In this document: piece by piece, positions 1 through 12,960 of the stretch | Numbering within the stretch: position 1 is the stretch's first letter | Layout of the letters: the number at the start of each line of letters is the position of its first letter | DNA from: Sarcophilus harrisii | Lineage: Eukaryota > Chordata > Mammalia > Dasyuromorphia > Dasyuridae | Length of the DNA: 64,000 nt | Assembly (NCBI RefSeq): GCF_902635505.1 | Contig: NC_045428.1 | Location: 222,472,107 to 222,536,106, forward strand | Direction: 5' to 3' | Program-made: the position numbers and the translations under genes | Notes under the pieces: model-generated | What the model saw: only the letters and a program-made list of their open reading frames with translations | Told to the model about the DNA's origin: nothing | Database searches by the model: none

Positions 1-1215
1 TCAAGAAATGACTGACACAGCTTAAATGAAGGCCAATGGAAAATGAAACAAACAAAAGGTCTAAAAGTACTTTACACCTTTTTAAAGTGCCTTAAAGTTT
101 GTTGTCCTTGACTTTTTCGGCAACCAATATGAAACAAACAAAAATATAACTTTTTTATGTAAATACAAATCAAATTGTTTGTAAATAAGTGCATACTTCA
201 TGGAAACACCTCAAATTTCTTTAAGTTTAAAACATAAGGATAAATTAGAAAGAAGAGTCTCAAAGAATTAGTTTTCTTTTTAATTCATGTAGTCATGAGT
301 TTTTAAAACAAAAGAAATATATTTGCATTTTATTGTAGGAAGTCAGAATTTTGCTTTCCCTATGTTGTTAGTCAAATCACGTGGGTTACATATTAATCTC
401 AGATAAGCTACAATTAGAACTAATATTTTAAGAAAATGTGCTTATTTATTTTTCTTCTTTGATCCAAAACTATAAATTAGCCAATTTAGGCTGCTTCACA
501 GGTTTGTTTTCCAGTGCATTCTTCCTTTACATTTCAGAAAACTCCAGTAAAATGAATATTTTTTTAAAAGACAAGAAAAAATTTCCACAAATCTGATCAA
601 TGTATCGAACATGTCTGAAGTTATAAGATGTCATAAGATGTTACTGATATTATTTCAAAATAAAATTGTTTTAGAAATTCTGTCAAACTCATGGCTACTT
701 TTCATTCTTTATAAGGAGCTGTGCAATTTTAAAATATCTCATTTTTTCTGCCTGATTTTGAAACGTTTAATAATCATCCCATTAAAAATGTCCTTCTAAA
801 ATCCAAATTGATGTCTCATGGGGATGTAGAGTGAAAATGAAATTATGTACTCCCTGCCTCTTAGAAGAAATGGCAGATGTACCATTCTTATAGCTCCAAT
901 TAAGATCACTGATCATTAAAATTTGCTTATTTTGATTTCAGAAAATTCATTTCAACATTTTTGCTGTTCTTTCAATATAAATATTGCAGTCTTTGTGCAT
1001 ATTGTTTTCCTGGTTCTGCTGGTTTCACTTTGGATCAATTTATTTACAGTTTCTTATATATCTTTGTATTAATCATAATCTTTTCTCATTCCAATGTTAT
1101 TCCTCACATTTCTTTCCAAAATTTCTCAACTTTTCCCCAAGTTTTGAGGCATCTATAATACTGCTAGCTATTTTATTACAAAAATCACTAACACATACAT
1201 ATATAATCATTTTAT
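1..1215. other. Intron, nothing recognised
   Basis: AT-rich, stop-rich sequence in all frames. The short ORFs here have no recognisable protein signature, and no repeat was identified by eye. Confidence 0.6.
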
Positions 1216-1222
1216 CACCAAT

Positions 1223-1259
1223 CATGTGTGTATATATATATATATACACATATATATAA
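1223..1259. repeat. TA/TG microsatellite
   Basis: Alternating TG, TA and CA dinucleotides. Confidence 0.85.
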
Positions 1260-1429
1260 CAGCATGCATATCAGAAATACCTCATGATAAAATTTTATTT
1301 TTTACATTTCCCTTCTTAGCCTATCTGCAATAATGTTTCATGTAATATAATCACAATTGTGTATTTTACTTTTGACGGTTTTTAAATTTAAAAAATTTAG
1401 ATAGAAAAATTTCTGCTAAATGAAATACC

Positions 1430-1471
1430 TTCTTTTTAATTTAATATTTCTTCTTTTTAATTTAATATTTC
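1430..1471. repeat. Perfect 21-bp tandem duplication
   Basis: The unit TTCTTTTTAATTTAATATTT plus C occurs twice back to back (1430-1450 and 1451-1471). Likely replication slippage. Confidence 0.9.
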
Positions 1472-2550
1472 TTTTTCTCAAGCATTTGTGATTTCATTCT
1501 TGTAGATAATTCTACTGTTACAGATGGCAACAACTTCCCATACTTTAAATGAGTTGATAAATTTCTATGAATTTAAAATTGATGGCAAACCCTATAGTGA
1601 TGAGGTTTTCATTTGTCTAGTCTGATCCTTGCATAACATCCATAGTGTCAATCACCAGGTATCAATGCCTCTTTGTATTTCTGGGATGTACTTGACATTG
1701 GAGACTACTGACATAACCTTAGAAGCATCAACTTGGGTTTTAGAAGGATTTCTTTTAATGGGATGGGTTACCAATATTCTAAAATCAGGAATATAAAACT
1801 AAGAGGCATTTTTCAATTTCCACAAGTCCTTAAAAAGTATAGCCATGGATATACCAGATATAACAATTTCGGAAACAACATTATTTTGAAAGAATAATAG
1901 TAGTATCTTATACCTAAGTTATACCATGGCATTTATAGCTCTAATGTGAGGACATTAGTTCATTAACTTGAGATGAAAGCAACTTGCACATAACCCCATT
2001 GCCTCTATGCTCCCCCCTCAGAATTCTTCAGACTTAGTTTCCATTCAGGTAGTTTCATCCACCTATCTACAATGTTCTATCTGGCACTTCCTACTTTTGC
2101 TGATCACTGCTTATCTTTTCACTCACTCTATTCAATTCTAGATCTTTGGGAGATAGATGTCCTTGATAACTTTTTTTTGTCTACTTAATTCATCAAAGCA
2201 GTTAATGATATGATGTGAAATATCACTGTCATGTTAATTTCACATAACACTTTAATTTAATTGAACTTGTTGAAGTTTATACTAACTGACATCACTAGTC
2301 TCATAGTTATGATATTACTATTCTCTTTCTCATTCCTAATTAGTATTAAGTAAATAAGAACTGGTGGCACATGCACCACAATATCTGTTCTATAATATAT
2401 TAAATATAATCCTGAATTCATGAACAGTAAGTTCTTAAGTGACTTGGAGTATAAGGATCTACAATCTAGTAGGACATAAGATGCATATAAACTATCATAT
2501 CTGATTTAAAGTAGGACCAGTGCAAACCTTTTCTACCACATAAACCCACA
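1472..2550. other. Intron, nothing recognised
   Basis: Ordinary AT-rich intron sequence. No coding signal and no repeat I could name. Confidence 0.5.
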
Positions 2551-3320
2551 CTTATACACAATGCTTATATTTATGTATACATATATGGAATATATACATA
2601 TACGCAATGTATATATAATATTTATACCACAAAGACTTGGAGATCAAGAAATGAATGTATTTTGGGGGGGAAATTGTTAGCAGAAATATAATAATAATAA
2701 AAATAATCTTCAAATAAATATAAGAATATATGTATATATGTATGTGTGTATTTATATGTGTGTAGGTATATAGAATAGGTATATACTCTATATACATATA
2801 ATACATATATACATCTATAGAACAGATGCCAACTATTTTCCATGATTCTAACTTATCAATTATAATTTTCTCATTAACTCATATATAAATTAATGATAAA
2901 ATTATATATATATATATGTATATATGCATATATACATTTATACACAAATAAATATTATATATGGGTGTATAGACACCCATATATAATATAACATACATAT
3001 AGCAAAATTTTTTGTACCTTTAATTTTACATTCTGATATTGAATAAGCCCAGTACACACACACACACACACACACGTGAGTACATACATATGTACATATT
3101 TATATTATACATTATATATACATACTTGTGTATCTGTATGTGTTTAACATATCTTATATGTCCATGATATAACCATATATATTATGTATATTATACTATG
3201 GATAATATTTTATTTATATGTCAATATATGAATAATCAACTTATAAACAATAATTCGTTATATAACATATTATCCTATATATGTATATATGCGTGTGTGT
3301 GTGTATCTCAATATAACATA
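2550..3320. repeat. AT-rich block with TA/TG and CA microsatellites
   Basis: Several runs of TA, TG and CA dinucleotides, including a clean CA run at 3054-3075 and mixed TA/TG runs around 2730-2800, 2905-2990 and 3275-3305. The apparent ORFs rich in Tyr and Ile come from these repeats. Confidence 0.85.
2617..2705 (+). repeat. Local duplicate, copy 1
   Basis: Contains CACAAAGACTTGGAGATCAA followed by GAAATGAATG and a run of G, then ATAATAATAA. Strongly similar to 4019-4105 in the same orientation. See the separate finding. Confidence 0.8.
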
Positions 3321-3484
3321 AATACTGTCATTTTAAGAAACTTGATACTAAGAAAAAAATCAGATAGGAAATCTTGTGATGGACAAAAACAACAACAGCA
3401 AAAAATGAACTCACAGACCAGAACAAATTCCTGATAATTTCTCCCATTCCCATAACATTGAAGGGAGAAATTTTCTAAGAGTCA

Positions 3485-3620
3485 TAGAGTAGAAGCAGAA
3501 GTGGAAGAACTTTTAGCGACTAGCTAGTTCACCCTTTCACTTTATACATAAGGAAACTAAAACCTGTAGAAGACAAATATTTTTAGTCACATAGCTCAAA
3601 TAAGACAGGGTCCAGCACTT
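3485..3620 (-). repeat. MIR/THER1 SINE, diverged
   Basis: Matches the well-known reverse-complement MIR pattern: stretches resembling 'tcattttacagatgaggaaactgagg' and 'gtcacatagct', here degraded. Confidence 0.6.
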
Positions 3621-3742
3621 TTTATACTACTTGTCACACATCACTATATAATGGGTATGGCAAGGTGTTTGGGGTTTTGTTTTGATGTTTTTTTTTTTTA
3701 ATTGTAGCCCTCTGCCCTGTTACTCTGAGGATACCAAACAAT

Positions 3743-3761
3743 GAAAAAAAAAAAAAAAAAC
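3743..3761. repeat. Poly(A) tract
   Basis: Run of about 17-18 A with no clear element attached. Confidence 0.8.
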
Positions 3762-4018
3762 ATAAAAGAAAATCTAAATTCTATCAGACACTGGACATAT
3801 CCCGATGATAACTTTTACATGAAAATCTACATATTTTCTGGCATTAGCTGATTTACTTCCTTGTTCTTCATTGGAATTAAAGTATAAAACACTTTTTCAT
3901 TCACGTAAATAACCATTTATAAGAATTTAACAAGTATGTAAAAGCTGCTTATAATATTATTATAAGAGATGTTACAGTCATGGAAAATCTTTTTAATATG
4001 ATGGTAAGTGACATAGAT

Positions 4019-4105
4019 AATGTTTATTTACACCACAGAGACTTGGAGATCAAGAAATGAATGTTTTTTGGGAAGTATTAGCAAAAATTGTAATAATAAA
4101 ATAAA
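4019..4105 (+). repeat. Local duplicate, copy 2
   Basis: Contains CACAGAGACTTGGAGATCAA followed by GAAATGAATG, matching 2617-2705 about 1.4 kb upstream. Confidence 0.8.
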
Positions 4106-4157
4106 GATTAAAAGGTCATGAAATAACTCTCTCCCAGAGTACTCTTCAAAGCAGTAT

Positions 4158-4335
4158 TAAGTGTGTATATATGTGTGTGTTTGTGTTTCTGTATGTATAA
4201 ATATACATTTATATAAAAACACACAGCATACATATGCACACACACATAATAAACATGCATATATGTATACATATGTATATATGTGCATAAATACACACAA
4301 TACATATGTGCAAATACACACAAACATATCCACAC
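4158..4335. repeat. TG/TA/CA-rich microsatellite block
   Basis: TG-rich on its left side and CA-rich on its right, so the two sides are partly self-complementary. Apparent ORFs in it are low-complexity artefacts. Confidence 0.8.
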
Positions 4336-4336
4336 T

Positions 4337-4548
4337 CACATATCAGCTAGGTGGTACAGTGGATAGAGTATGGGGTCTAGAGTGAAGAAAACCTATCTTC
4401 AAATATAGCTTCAGATACTTATTAGCTGTGTCTGCCTTTTCTCAGCTATCAAATGGAGTGGAGAAGGAAATGGCAAACTACTCCAATATCTTTGCAAAGA
4501 AAACTCCAAATGGGGTCATAGTCAGATATGACAAAATGTGCATAGATA
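4337..4548 (+). repeat. tRNA-derived marsupial SINE with RTE-like tail
   Basis: Starts with CAGCTAGGTGGTACAGTGGA, the typical head of this SINE class with its B-box-like region following. It ends with AAATGGCAAACTACTCCAAT and AAACTCCAAATGGGGTCA, which resembles the 3' end of RTE/Bov-B LINEs, the presumed mobilising partner. Confidence 0.8.
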
Positions 4549-4789
4549 TGCAGATATTTTACACATATCCATCCATCCATGCATACATACATATATAGCA
4601 TGCACTAATCTGCATTAGTGAACTATTATCTATTTTAATGCAATTATGAGTTAATTATATTTTTAAAAATCATCCTAGCTTCATTTTCCTGGGTCTTCCA
4701 AGAAGCTTCTTCCTATTTGATACCTCCCTCCCATTTTTATTTTAAAAAAATAATCCCCTCTTCCCCCATACACATCCAGCCTCCTATGG

Positions 4790-5540
4790 ATGAGATTTGA
4801 TTTGAGTCTTAAGGGAAGTCAGGAGTCAGAAGGAAACTGAGCATTCTAGACATGGAAGATAACCCATGAAATTGAATGGAGACAGAAATGGTAGGTTGTG
4901 TTTTAACAATTTCAAATATTCTGGTGTAACTGCATTGTAGAATTCATGAGGAGCAGTAAGGTATAAGAAGACAAGCAAAGTAGAAAGAATCTGGTTAATG
5001 GAGAACTTTAAATACTAAAAAGAGAATATTATATTTGATCTTGGAGATAATCACTGAGTAGTGTTGAGAATGATCAGATCTGCTCTTTAAAACAAGCAGT
5101 TTTCTAGTAAAATGGATAATAGACTGGAATGAAAAGAAATTTGAATCAGGGAGGCCAGTTAAAATGCTGCTGTAATCATCCAGCTTAGATATAGTGAAGA
5201 CTATATATCTTCAGAGTTGAAGATCTGTGCATAAAGAAAAGAATATGTATATTAGAGCTATAAAGGTTGAAACTTCCAGAACTGGAAATAGATTTTATGT
5301 GGTATACATGAGTGGAGAAATCAATAATGACAATTTTTAAGTCTGGGAAATTAAGAGGAGAATGGTAGATTTGACAATAGTAGGAAAGCCTGGAAGAGAG
5401 GAAGTTTAAATTTAAAGATTATCAGTTCTATTTTAGGCATGTTCGGATTTGAGATGCCAATGAACATCAGATTTGAGATGTTCAAGAAGTATCTGGTGAT
5501 GTGTGAACAGAGTTCATGTGAGAGACTGGGGATTTATCTG
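4790..5540 (+). repeat. Old L2-like interspersed repeat (family uncertain)
   Basis: Resembles a widespread mammalian repeat with phrases such as 'gagtcttaagggaagtcagg', 'gcattctagacatggaa', 'ttatatttgatcttggaga' and 'ttaggcatgttcggatttga'. I recognise the pattern but cannot give the consensus name with certainty. The ancient L2/MIR layer is most likely. Confidence 0.5.
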
Positions 5541-5551
5541 TGTATTCTTAA

Positions 5552-5552
<1 letters not shown>

Positions 5553-5595
<43 letters not shown>
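5553..5595. repeat. (TG)n microsatellite
   Basis: About 21 uninterrupted TG units. Confidence 0.97.
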
Positions 5596-5597
<2 letters not shown>

Positions 5598-5639
5598 TAC
5601 TGAGGAGAAGCTGCTAAAAGGAGCATCACAAATTTTGAA

Positions 5640-6769
5640 TCAGTACAAATAATTAATATGATAAAGTGTACATTATTTAAATTTTCATTTGATATTTCCA
5701 TTAGGTTGGACTCAATTACAGTATTTATATAAAATATTAATGTTAAATAGTGTGAATAAGAACAATGTGACTACTTTATGGCAATTTTCCTTTCCATTAA
5801 TTTGAACCTATCTAGTGCTAATTGTGGTTCTGCTTTTTAAATGCAAAACTTCCCTTTTTAAGGCTATAGCCACAAAAAAAAAAAAAAAAAAAGAACAGAT
5901 ATGCCTTTATTTTCTCTAGACAATGAAAAACAACTTAGAAATTGTCTCTTTTTTATATACATTATATATTTGTGTATTTCACCTTGTTGAAATGAGAATT
6001 TAGTTTACCAACACACAAAATCCTTGATCTGGAATACCAGATGTTCTCATTAAGGAGCCAACTTCTGTTTAGTCTCATGGCCTTCCTCAACATTGGCCTT
6101 CATCACAGTGTTTTGAGGAAATAAGCCAACTATCTATGTCTGAACTATAAGCACAAAAGATTTTTCTTCATACAGGATTTAAAGATTTTTTTAGTTCTCT
6201 AGTGAATAGAATAAATATTTATTAAGCCCCTACTGTGCATCAGGCCTTTCACTTGCTTTTCACCATTCATAAAGAAACATAGCACAAAATTCTATAAAAC
6301 ACTCAACTAGACTATAGAAAGCAGAGCACATTAGCATCAAAGCCTTAGTGGACTTTCTTCTTAGTCACCACCAAACTTAACTGCCCCAGCAGGTGAATGT
6401 CATGGAATTAGATATCTTTGATTTTAAACTGGTCACAGAATACATGCCTTAGACAAAATGTTCCTTCATTTGTCACTAAGTACACAGCATGATGACTTTT
6501 TAAATGCTCAATAAAGCTCTTCTACTTGCTATATTGGTACATTAGCCAGCAAATGGAAGGCAGAACAGATGCTTTCTCATAATGATCTACATTCCACAAC
6601 CAATTTTTCACTTTTCAAACTATGTATGATTTACTTGCATGTCAAATCAGTGGAGTAAAGAAATAAAATCTGTGGATTGCTGAGAAAGAAAAGAGAGAAA
6701 GGAGGGAAGAGATGTGGAAATTTTAAGGTTTAAAATGATGTAGAAACAGAGCACAGAATTACAGAGTAG
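5640..6769. other. Intron, mostly unrecognised
   Basis: Holds a poly(A) tract near 5873-5892 and, around 6205-6250, a short L2-like piece (ATTTATTAAGCCCCTACTGT). Nothing else is recognisable. Confidence 0.5.
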
Positions 6770-6930
6770 CAGGAAATTGGCAGACAGTGTTCACAGGGAA
6801 TTTATATCAGTTTATTGTTGGAATCTGAAGAAAGAAATGGCAAGCCACTCTAGTATCTTTGCCCAGCACCCTCTTAAGTTCATTAAGAGACAGATATGAC
6901 TGAAATATCACTAATCAACAACATCAATAT
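6770..6930 (+). repeat. SINE 3' part with RTE-like tail
   Basis: AAGAAATGGCAAGCCACTCT, then 'agtatctttgcc' and 'agacagatatgactgaaat', are the tail motifs of the same SINE class seen at 4337-4548. The 5' head is too decayed to call. Confidence 0.65.
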
Positions 6931-7147
6931 GACAAAAATTATTAGAACCAAGCATACCATCCACCATTGTCCAATGAATTTTTCATATTGGTTAGTAAAG
7001 CACTATTTTTTTAGGAATTTGTAAGCATTAATTTCCTTTATTGCATTCTGGAAATTATAGTAGGTAAGAAGTGTTTCTAGTATCATATTCTCTGACTGTG
7101 GGAAAAGTTATTGAGATTCATCTTCATCATAGTGACAAAATATGAAT

Positions 7148-7163
7148 GCTTCTGTTTATTATC
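7148..7163. repeat. Target-site duplication, left copy
   Basis: GCTTCTGTTTATTATC, identical to 13713-13728. The two copies bracket the full-length L1 between them. Confidence 0.97.
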
Positions 7164-7582
7164 TTTTTTTTTTAATTTAATAGCCTTTTATTTACAGGAT
7201 ATATACATGGGTAACTTTACAGCATTAACAATTGCCAAACCTCTTGTTCCAATTTTTCACCTCTTACCCACCGACCCCCCCCTAAATGGCAGGATGACCA
7301 GTAGATGTTAAATATATTAAAATATAACTTAGATACACAATAAGTATACATGACCAAAACATTATTTTGCTGTACAAAAAGAATCAGACTCTGAAATATT
7401 GTACAATTAGCTTGTGAAGGAAATCAAAAATGCAGGTGGGCATAAATATAGGGATTGGGAGTTCAATGTAATGGTTTTTAGTCATCTCCCAGAGTTCTTT
7501 CTCTGGGCGTAGCTGGTTCAGTTCATTACTGCTCCATTGGAAATGATTTGGTTGATCTCGTTGCTGAGGATGGCCTGGTCCA

Positions 7583-10500
7583 TCAGAACTGGTTTTCATA
7601 TAGTATTGTTGTTGAAGTATATAATGATCTCCTGGTCCTGCTCATTTCACTCAGCATCAGTTCGTGTAAGTCTCTCCAGGCCTTTCTGAAATCATCCTGT
7701 TGGTCATTTCTTACAGAACAGTAATATTCCATAATTTTCATATACCACAATTTATTCAGCCATTCTCCAACTGATGGACATCCGTTCAGTTTCAGTTTCT
7801 AGCCACTACAAAAGGGCTGCCACAAACATTCGTGCACATACAGGTCCCTTTCCCTTCTTTATAAATCTCTTTGGGATATAATCCCAGTAGTAACACTGCT
7901 GGATCAAAGGGTATGCACAGTTTGATAACTTTTTGAGCATAGTTCAAACTACTCTCCAAAATGGTTGGATTCGTTCACAACTCCACCAACAATGAATCAA
8001 TGTCCCAGTTTTCCCACATCCCTCAACAATCATCATTATTTTTCCTGTCATCTTAGCCAATCTGACAGGTGTGTAGTGGTATCTTAGAGATGTCTTAATT
8101 TGCATTTCTCTGATTAATAATGACTTGGAGCATCTTTTCATATGACTAGAAATAGTTTCAATTTCTTCATCTGAGAATTGTCTGTTCATATCCTTTGACC
8201 ATTTTTCAATTGGAGAATGGCTTGATTTTTATAAATTAGAGTTAATTCTCTATATATTTTGGAAATAGGCCTTTATCAGAACCTTTGACTGTAAAAAATA
8301 TTTTCCCAGTTTATTGCTTCCCTTCTAATCTTGTCTGCATTAGTTTTGTTTGTACAAAAACTTTTCAGTTTGGTATAATCGAAATTTTCTATTTTGTGAT
8401 CACTAATGATCTCTAGTACTGCTTTGGTCATAAAGACCTTCCCCTTCCACAGGTCTGAGAGGTAAACTATCCTATGTTCCTCTAATTTATTAATAATTTC
8501 ATTCTTTATGCCTAGGTCATGAACCCATTTTGACCTTATCTTGGTGTACAGCGTTAAGTATGGATCAATGCCTAGTTTCTGCCATATTAGTTTCCAATTT
8601 TCCCAGCAATTTTTATCAAACAGTAAGTTCTTATCCCAAAAGCTGGGATCTTTGGGTTTGTCAAAGACTAGGTTGCTATATTTGTTGACTGTTTTATCCC
8701 TTGAACCTAATCTATTCCACTGATCAACTAATCTATTCCTTAGCCAATACCAAATAGTTTTGGTAACTGCTGCTCTATAATATAATTTTAGATCTGGTAC
8801 AGCTAAGCCACCATCATTTGATTTTTTTTTCATTAATTCCCTTGAAATTCTTGACCTTTTGTTTTTCCATATGAACTTTGTTGTATTTTTTCTAGGTCAT
8901 TAAAATAGTTTTTGGGAGTCTGATTGGTATAGCGCTAAATAAATAGATTAGTTTAGGTAATATTGTCATCTTTATTATATTTGCTCGCCCTATCCAAGAG
9001 CATTTAATATTTTCAATTGGTTAGATCAGACTTAATTTGTGTGAAAAGTGGTCTGTAATTTTGCTCATAAAGTTTCTGATTTTCCCTTGGCAGATAGATT
9101 CCTAAATATTTTATATTATCAGTAGTTACTTTAAATGGAATTTCTCTTTGTAACTCTGACTGTTGGATTTTTTAGTGATATATAAGAATGCTGATGACTT
9201 ATGTGGGTTTATTTTATAACCAGCAACTTTGCTAAAGTTGTGGATTATTTCTAATAACTTTTAGCTAGAATCTCTGGGGTTCTCTAAGTATCCATCATGT
9301 CATCGGCAAAAGAGTGATAATTTGGCTTCCTCATTGCCTATTCTTATTCCTTTAATCTCTTTCTCAGCTCTTATTGCTATAGCTAGCGTTTCTAATACAA
9401 TATTAAATAGTAACGGTGATAGTGGGCAACCTTGTTTCACTCCAGATCTTATTGGGAATGGTTGCAGTTTGTCTCCACTACATATGATGCTTACTGATGG
9501 TTTTAAATAGATGCTGCTGATTATTTTAAGGAAAAGTATATTTATTCCTATACTCTCAAGTGTTTTTAATAGGAATGGATGTTGGATTTTATCAAATGCT
9601 TTTTCTGCATCTATTGAGATGATCATATGGTTTTTGTTAATTTGGTTATTAACATGGCCAATTATATTGATAGTTTTCCTAATATTGAACCAGCCCTGCA
9701 TTCCTGGTATAAATCCTACTTGATCATAGTGTATTATCTTGGAGATTATTTTCTGTAGTCTTTTGCTAATATCTTATTTAAGATTTTAGCATCAATATTC
9801 GATAGGGAGATTGGTCTATAATTTTCTTTCTCTGTTTTCAGCTTACCTGGTTTAGGTATCAGTACCATGTCTGTATTATAGAAGGAATTTGGTAGGACTC
9901 CTTCATTCCCTATTTTATCAAATAATTTATATAGCATTGGGGCCAATTGTTCTTTAAATGTTTGGTAAAATTCACATGTAAATCCATCTGGTCCTGGGGA
10001 TTTTTTCTTAGGGAGTTGTTTAATTGCCTGTTCTATTTCTTTTTCTGAAATGGGAATATTCAAGCAATTTACTTCTTCCTCTGTTAGTCTGGAAGTCTGT
10101 ATTTTTGGAGGTAGTCATCCATTTCACTTAGGTTATCAAATTTATTGGCATAAAGTTGAGCAAAATAACTCCTTATTATTTCTCTAATTTCCTCTTCATT
10201 GGTGGAAAGTTCTCCCTTTTCATTTTAAGACTACTAATTTCATTTTCCTCCCTCCTTTTCTAATCAGATTTACCAAAGGCTTCTCTATTTTATTGGCTTT
10301 TTCATAGAACCAACTCTTAGTTTTATTAATTAGTTCAATAGTTTTTTTACTTTCAATATTTTTAATTTCTCCTTTTAATTTTAGAATTTCCAATTTAGTA
10401 TTTGATTGGGGGTTTTTAATTTGGTCTTTTTTAATTTTTTAGTTCTAAGCCAATTCATTAATCTTTTCTTTCTCTGTTTTATTCAAGTAAGCCTCTAAGG

Positions 10501-11386
10501 ATATAAAATTCCCTCTTATTACCGCTTTGGCTGCATCCACAAATTTTGGTATGATGTCTCATCATTGTCATTATCTTGAGTGAAATTATTAATTGTATCT
10601 ATAATTTGCTGCTTCACCCAATCATTCTTTAAGATGAGATTGTTTAGTTTCCAATTACTTTTTGGTCTATTTCCCCTAACTTTTTGTTGAATGTAGTTTT
10701 ATTGCATCATTATCTGAAAAAGCATTTACTATTTCTGCTTTCTTGCATTTAATTTTGAGTCTTTATGTCCTATATATGGTCAATTTTGAATAGGTTCCAT
10801 GAACTGCTGAGAAGAAAGTATATTCCCTTCTATCTCCATTCAATTTTCTCCAAAGATCCAACATACCTAATTTTTCTAATATTCTATTTACTTCTTTAAT
10901 TTCTTTCTTATTTGTTTTGTGGTTTGATTTGTCTAATTCTGAGAGTGCAGGGTTGAGATCTCCTACTATTACAGTTTTGTTGTCTATTTCTTCTTGCAAC
11001 TCTCTTAACTTCTCCTTTAGGAAGTTGAATGACATACCACTTGGTGCATATATGTTTAATATTGATATTGCTTCATTGTTTATGCTACCCTTTAGCAGGA
11101 TGTAGTTACCTTCCTTATCTCTTTTAATTAGATCAATTTTTACTTTTGCTTGATCTGAGATAAGGATGGCTACCCTACTTTTGACTTCACCTGAAGCATA
11201 ATAGATTTTGCTCCAGCCTTTTACTTTTACTCTATATGTATCCCTCTGCTTTAAATGTGTTTCTTGTAAACAACATATTGTAGGGTTCTGACTTTTGATC
11301 CAGTCTGCTATCTGCCTCCTCTTTATGGGGGAGTTCATCCCATTTACATTTACAGTTAGAATTACTAAATCTGTATTTCCTGCCAT
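7583..11386 (-). pseudogene. L1 ORF2 (endonuclease / reverse transcriptase), broken
   Basis: The start chosen is MAGNTDLVILTVNVNGMNSP at 11386, and the stop is TGA at 7585-7583 after ILYENQF. That span (3804 nt) is a normal ORF2 length of about 1267 residues. The APE-like endonuclease domain shows NVNGMNSP, CLQETHL and GDLNPALSELD (GDFN in active copies). The reverse transcriptase domain shows [46 protein letters not shown] and [15 protein letters not shown]. The catalytic FADD box is degraded to LFCR followed by a stop at about 9300. Further blocks lie at 8833-8276 (GGLAVPDLKLYYRA) and 8189-7944 (C-terminal region). Several stops and frameshifts occur, especially between about 10763 and 10063, so no active enzyme is expected. 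Confidence 0.93.
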
Positions 11387-11941
11387 CCTAATAACCCCAG
11401 ATTGTGCTTTACTTATTCTTGCCTCCCCCAACCCTCTTTCCCCCTTTTAAACTTATGTACCCCTCTTGTATCACGATGCTTATCCTCTTTATAATCCCTC
11501 CCTCCCCCCTTTGAGTCTTTCCCCCTTCCTTCCCTTATTACTCTTTTCTTTTCCCTTTTCCTCTCCCCCGTTTTTAATGAGGCGAGAGAGAATTTTCTCT
11601 AAAACAAATGTCAATTATTTTTTCTTTGAGCCAACTCTGATGAGAGTAAGATTCACACAATGTTCCTCCCCTCTCTAAATTCCCTCAGATATGATAAGTT
11701 TCCTTAGCCTCTTTGTGGGATGTGGTTTCCCTCTTTTTATCCCTCCTTCCCACCTTATTCTGCCATCATCCCTTTTCCATATCTACTTCCTTTTTTATGT
11801 TATATCAGTACAATCAAATTATACATGTATTCTTTTTGTATATCCACACCAAATACAATTCTCAAGAGTTATTTTACCTTTTCTGCATCTCTTGAGTTCT
11901 ATGCTTGGAGATCAAATTTTTTGTTTAGTTCTGGTTTTTCT

Positions 11942-12960
11942 TCAGAAACAAATGGAATTCATTTGTTTCATTAAATATCCATCTTCTTCCCTGGAAGAAA
12001 ATGCTCCAGACTTAGCTGGGTAGTTTATTCTTGGCTGCATCTCAAGTTCTTGTGCCTTTCGGAATATCATATTCCAGGCCCTTCTTTCCTTTAATGTAGA
12101 GGCAGCCAGATCTTGGGTGATCCTTATTGTGGCACCTCGGTATTTAAATGGTTTTTTGGCTGCTTGTGAAATTTTTTCCTTAATCTTATAGTTCTGAAAT
12201 TTTGCCACAATATTCCTTGGGGTTTTTATTTTAGGGTTTCTTTCAGAAGGTGTTCGATGAATTCTTTCAATGCCTATTTTACCTTCTGATTCTATTACAT
12301 CTGGGCAGTTCTCTTTGATGATTTCTTGTAAAATAGTATCTAGGCTCTTTTTTTCATCATAGTTTCAGAAAGTCCAATAATCCTCAGATTATCTCTCCTA
12401 GATCTATTTTCCAAGTCTGTCATTTTTGCAAGTAGATAATTCGTGGTTTTTTCCAGTTTGTCATTTTTTTGTTTTTGCTTGAGTGATTCTTGCTGTCTCA
12501 ATGAATCATTAGTTTCAATTTGTTCAGTTCTAATTTTTAAAATTATTTTCTTCAATAGCTTTTTACTTCTTTCTGTATATGTCAATTGAGTTTTTGAATG
12601 TATTGTTTTGGTCTGTGGAATTTTTTCCATTTCACTAATTTTTTTTTTAGTGAATTATTTTCTTTTCAATTCACGATCCTACTTTCTTAAAGTTCTTTGT
12701 CTTTTCAATTCACAAATCCTACTTTGTAGTGAATTCTTTATTTTTTTCAATTCGTATTTCAGGAAGTTGTTGCTCTCTTGTGAAGGCTTCTCTTTCCTTT
12801 CCCCATTTATCTTCTAACTTTCTCTTTTGAGACTTTTAATGGTTTCTTCTATGAGAGCATTATGTAAAGGAGGACAGTCTGATGCATTTTGCTGTTTGAG
12901 GTCTCTTCAGGTTTGCTGACCTGCTCTTTTCTGCATAAAGCTGTCGATTGTTCTTTTCAT
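11942..12960 (-). pseudogene. L1 ORF1 (nucleic-acid-binding protein), broken
   Basis: ORF1p is the trimeric RNA-binding chaperone of L1. The start chosen is ATG at 12960-12958 (MKRTIDSFMQKRAGQQ), just after the GC-rich 5'UTR. The middle region at 12630-12340 carries the Lys/Glu-rich coiled-coil part and then LENRSRRDNLRIIGLSE, which opens the RRM-like domain. The C-terminal domain at 12208-11942 has AAKKPFKYRGATIRITQDL, LKERRAWNMIF and PRINYPAK, close to the RISYPAKL motif of other L1s. In-frame stops early in the gene and a break between the two main blocks leave it non-functional. A short T/C-rich repeated motif around 12640-12740 adds to the decay. Confidence 0.9.

Noticed and set aside
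4108-4385. Overlapping Tyr/Cys/Val- and Thr/His-rich frames on both strands
   Set aside because: Translations of a TG/CA microsatellite.
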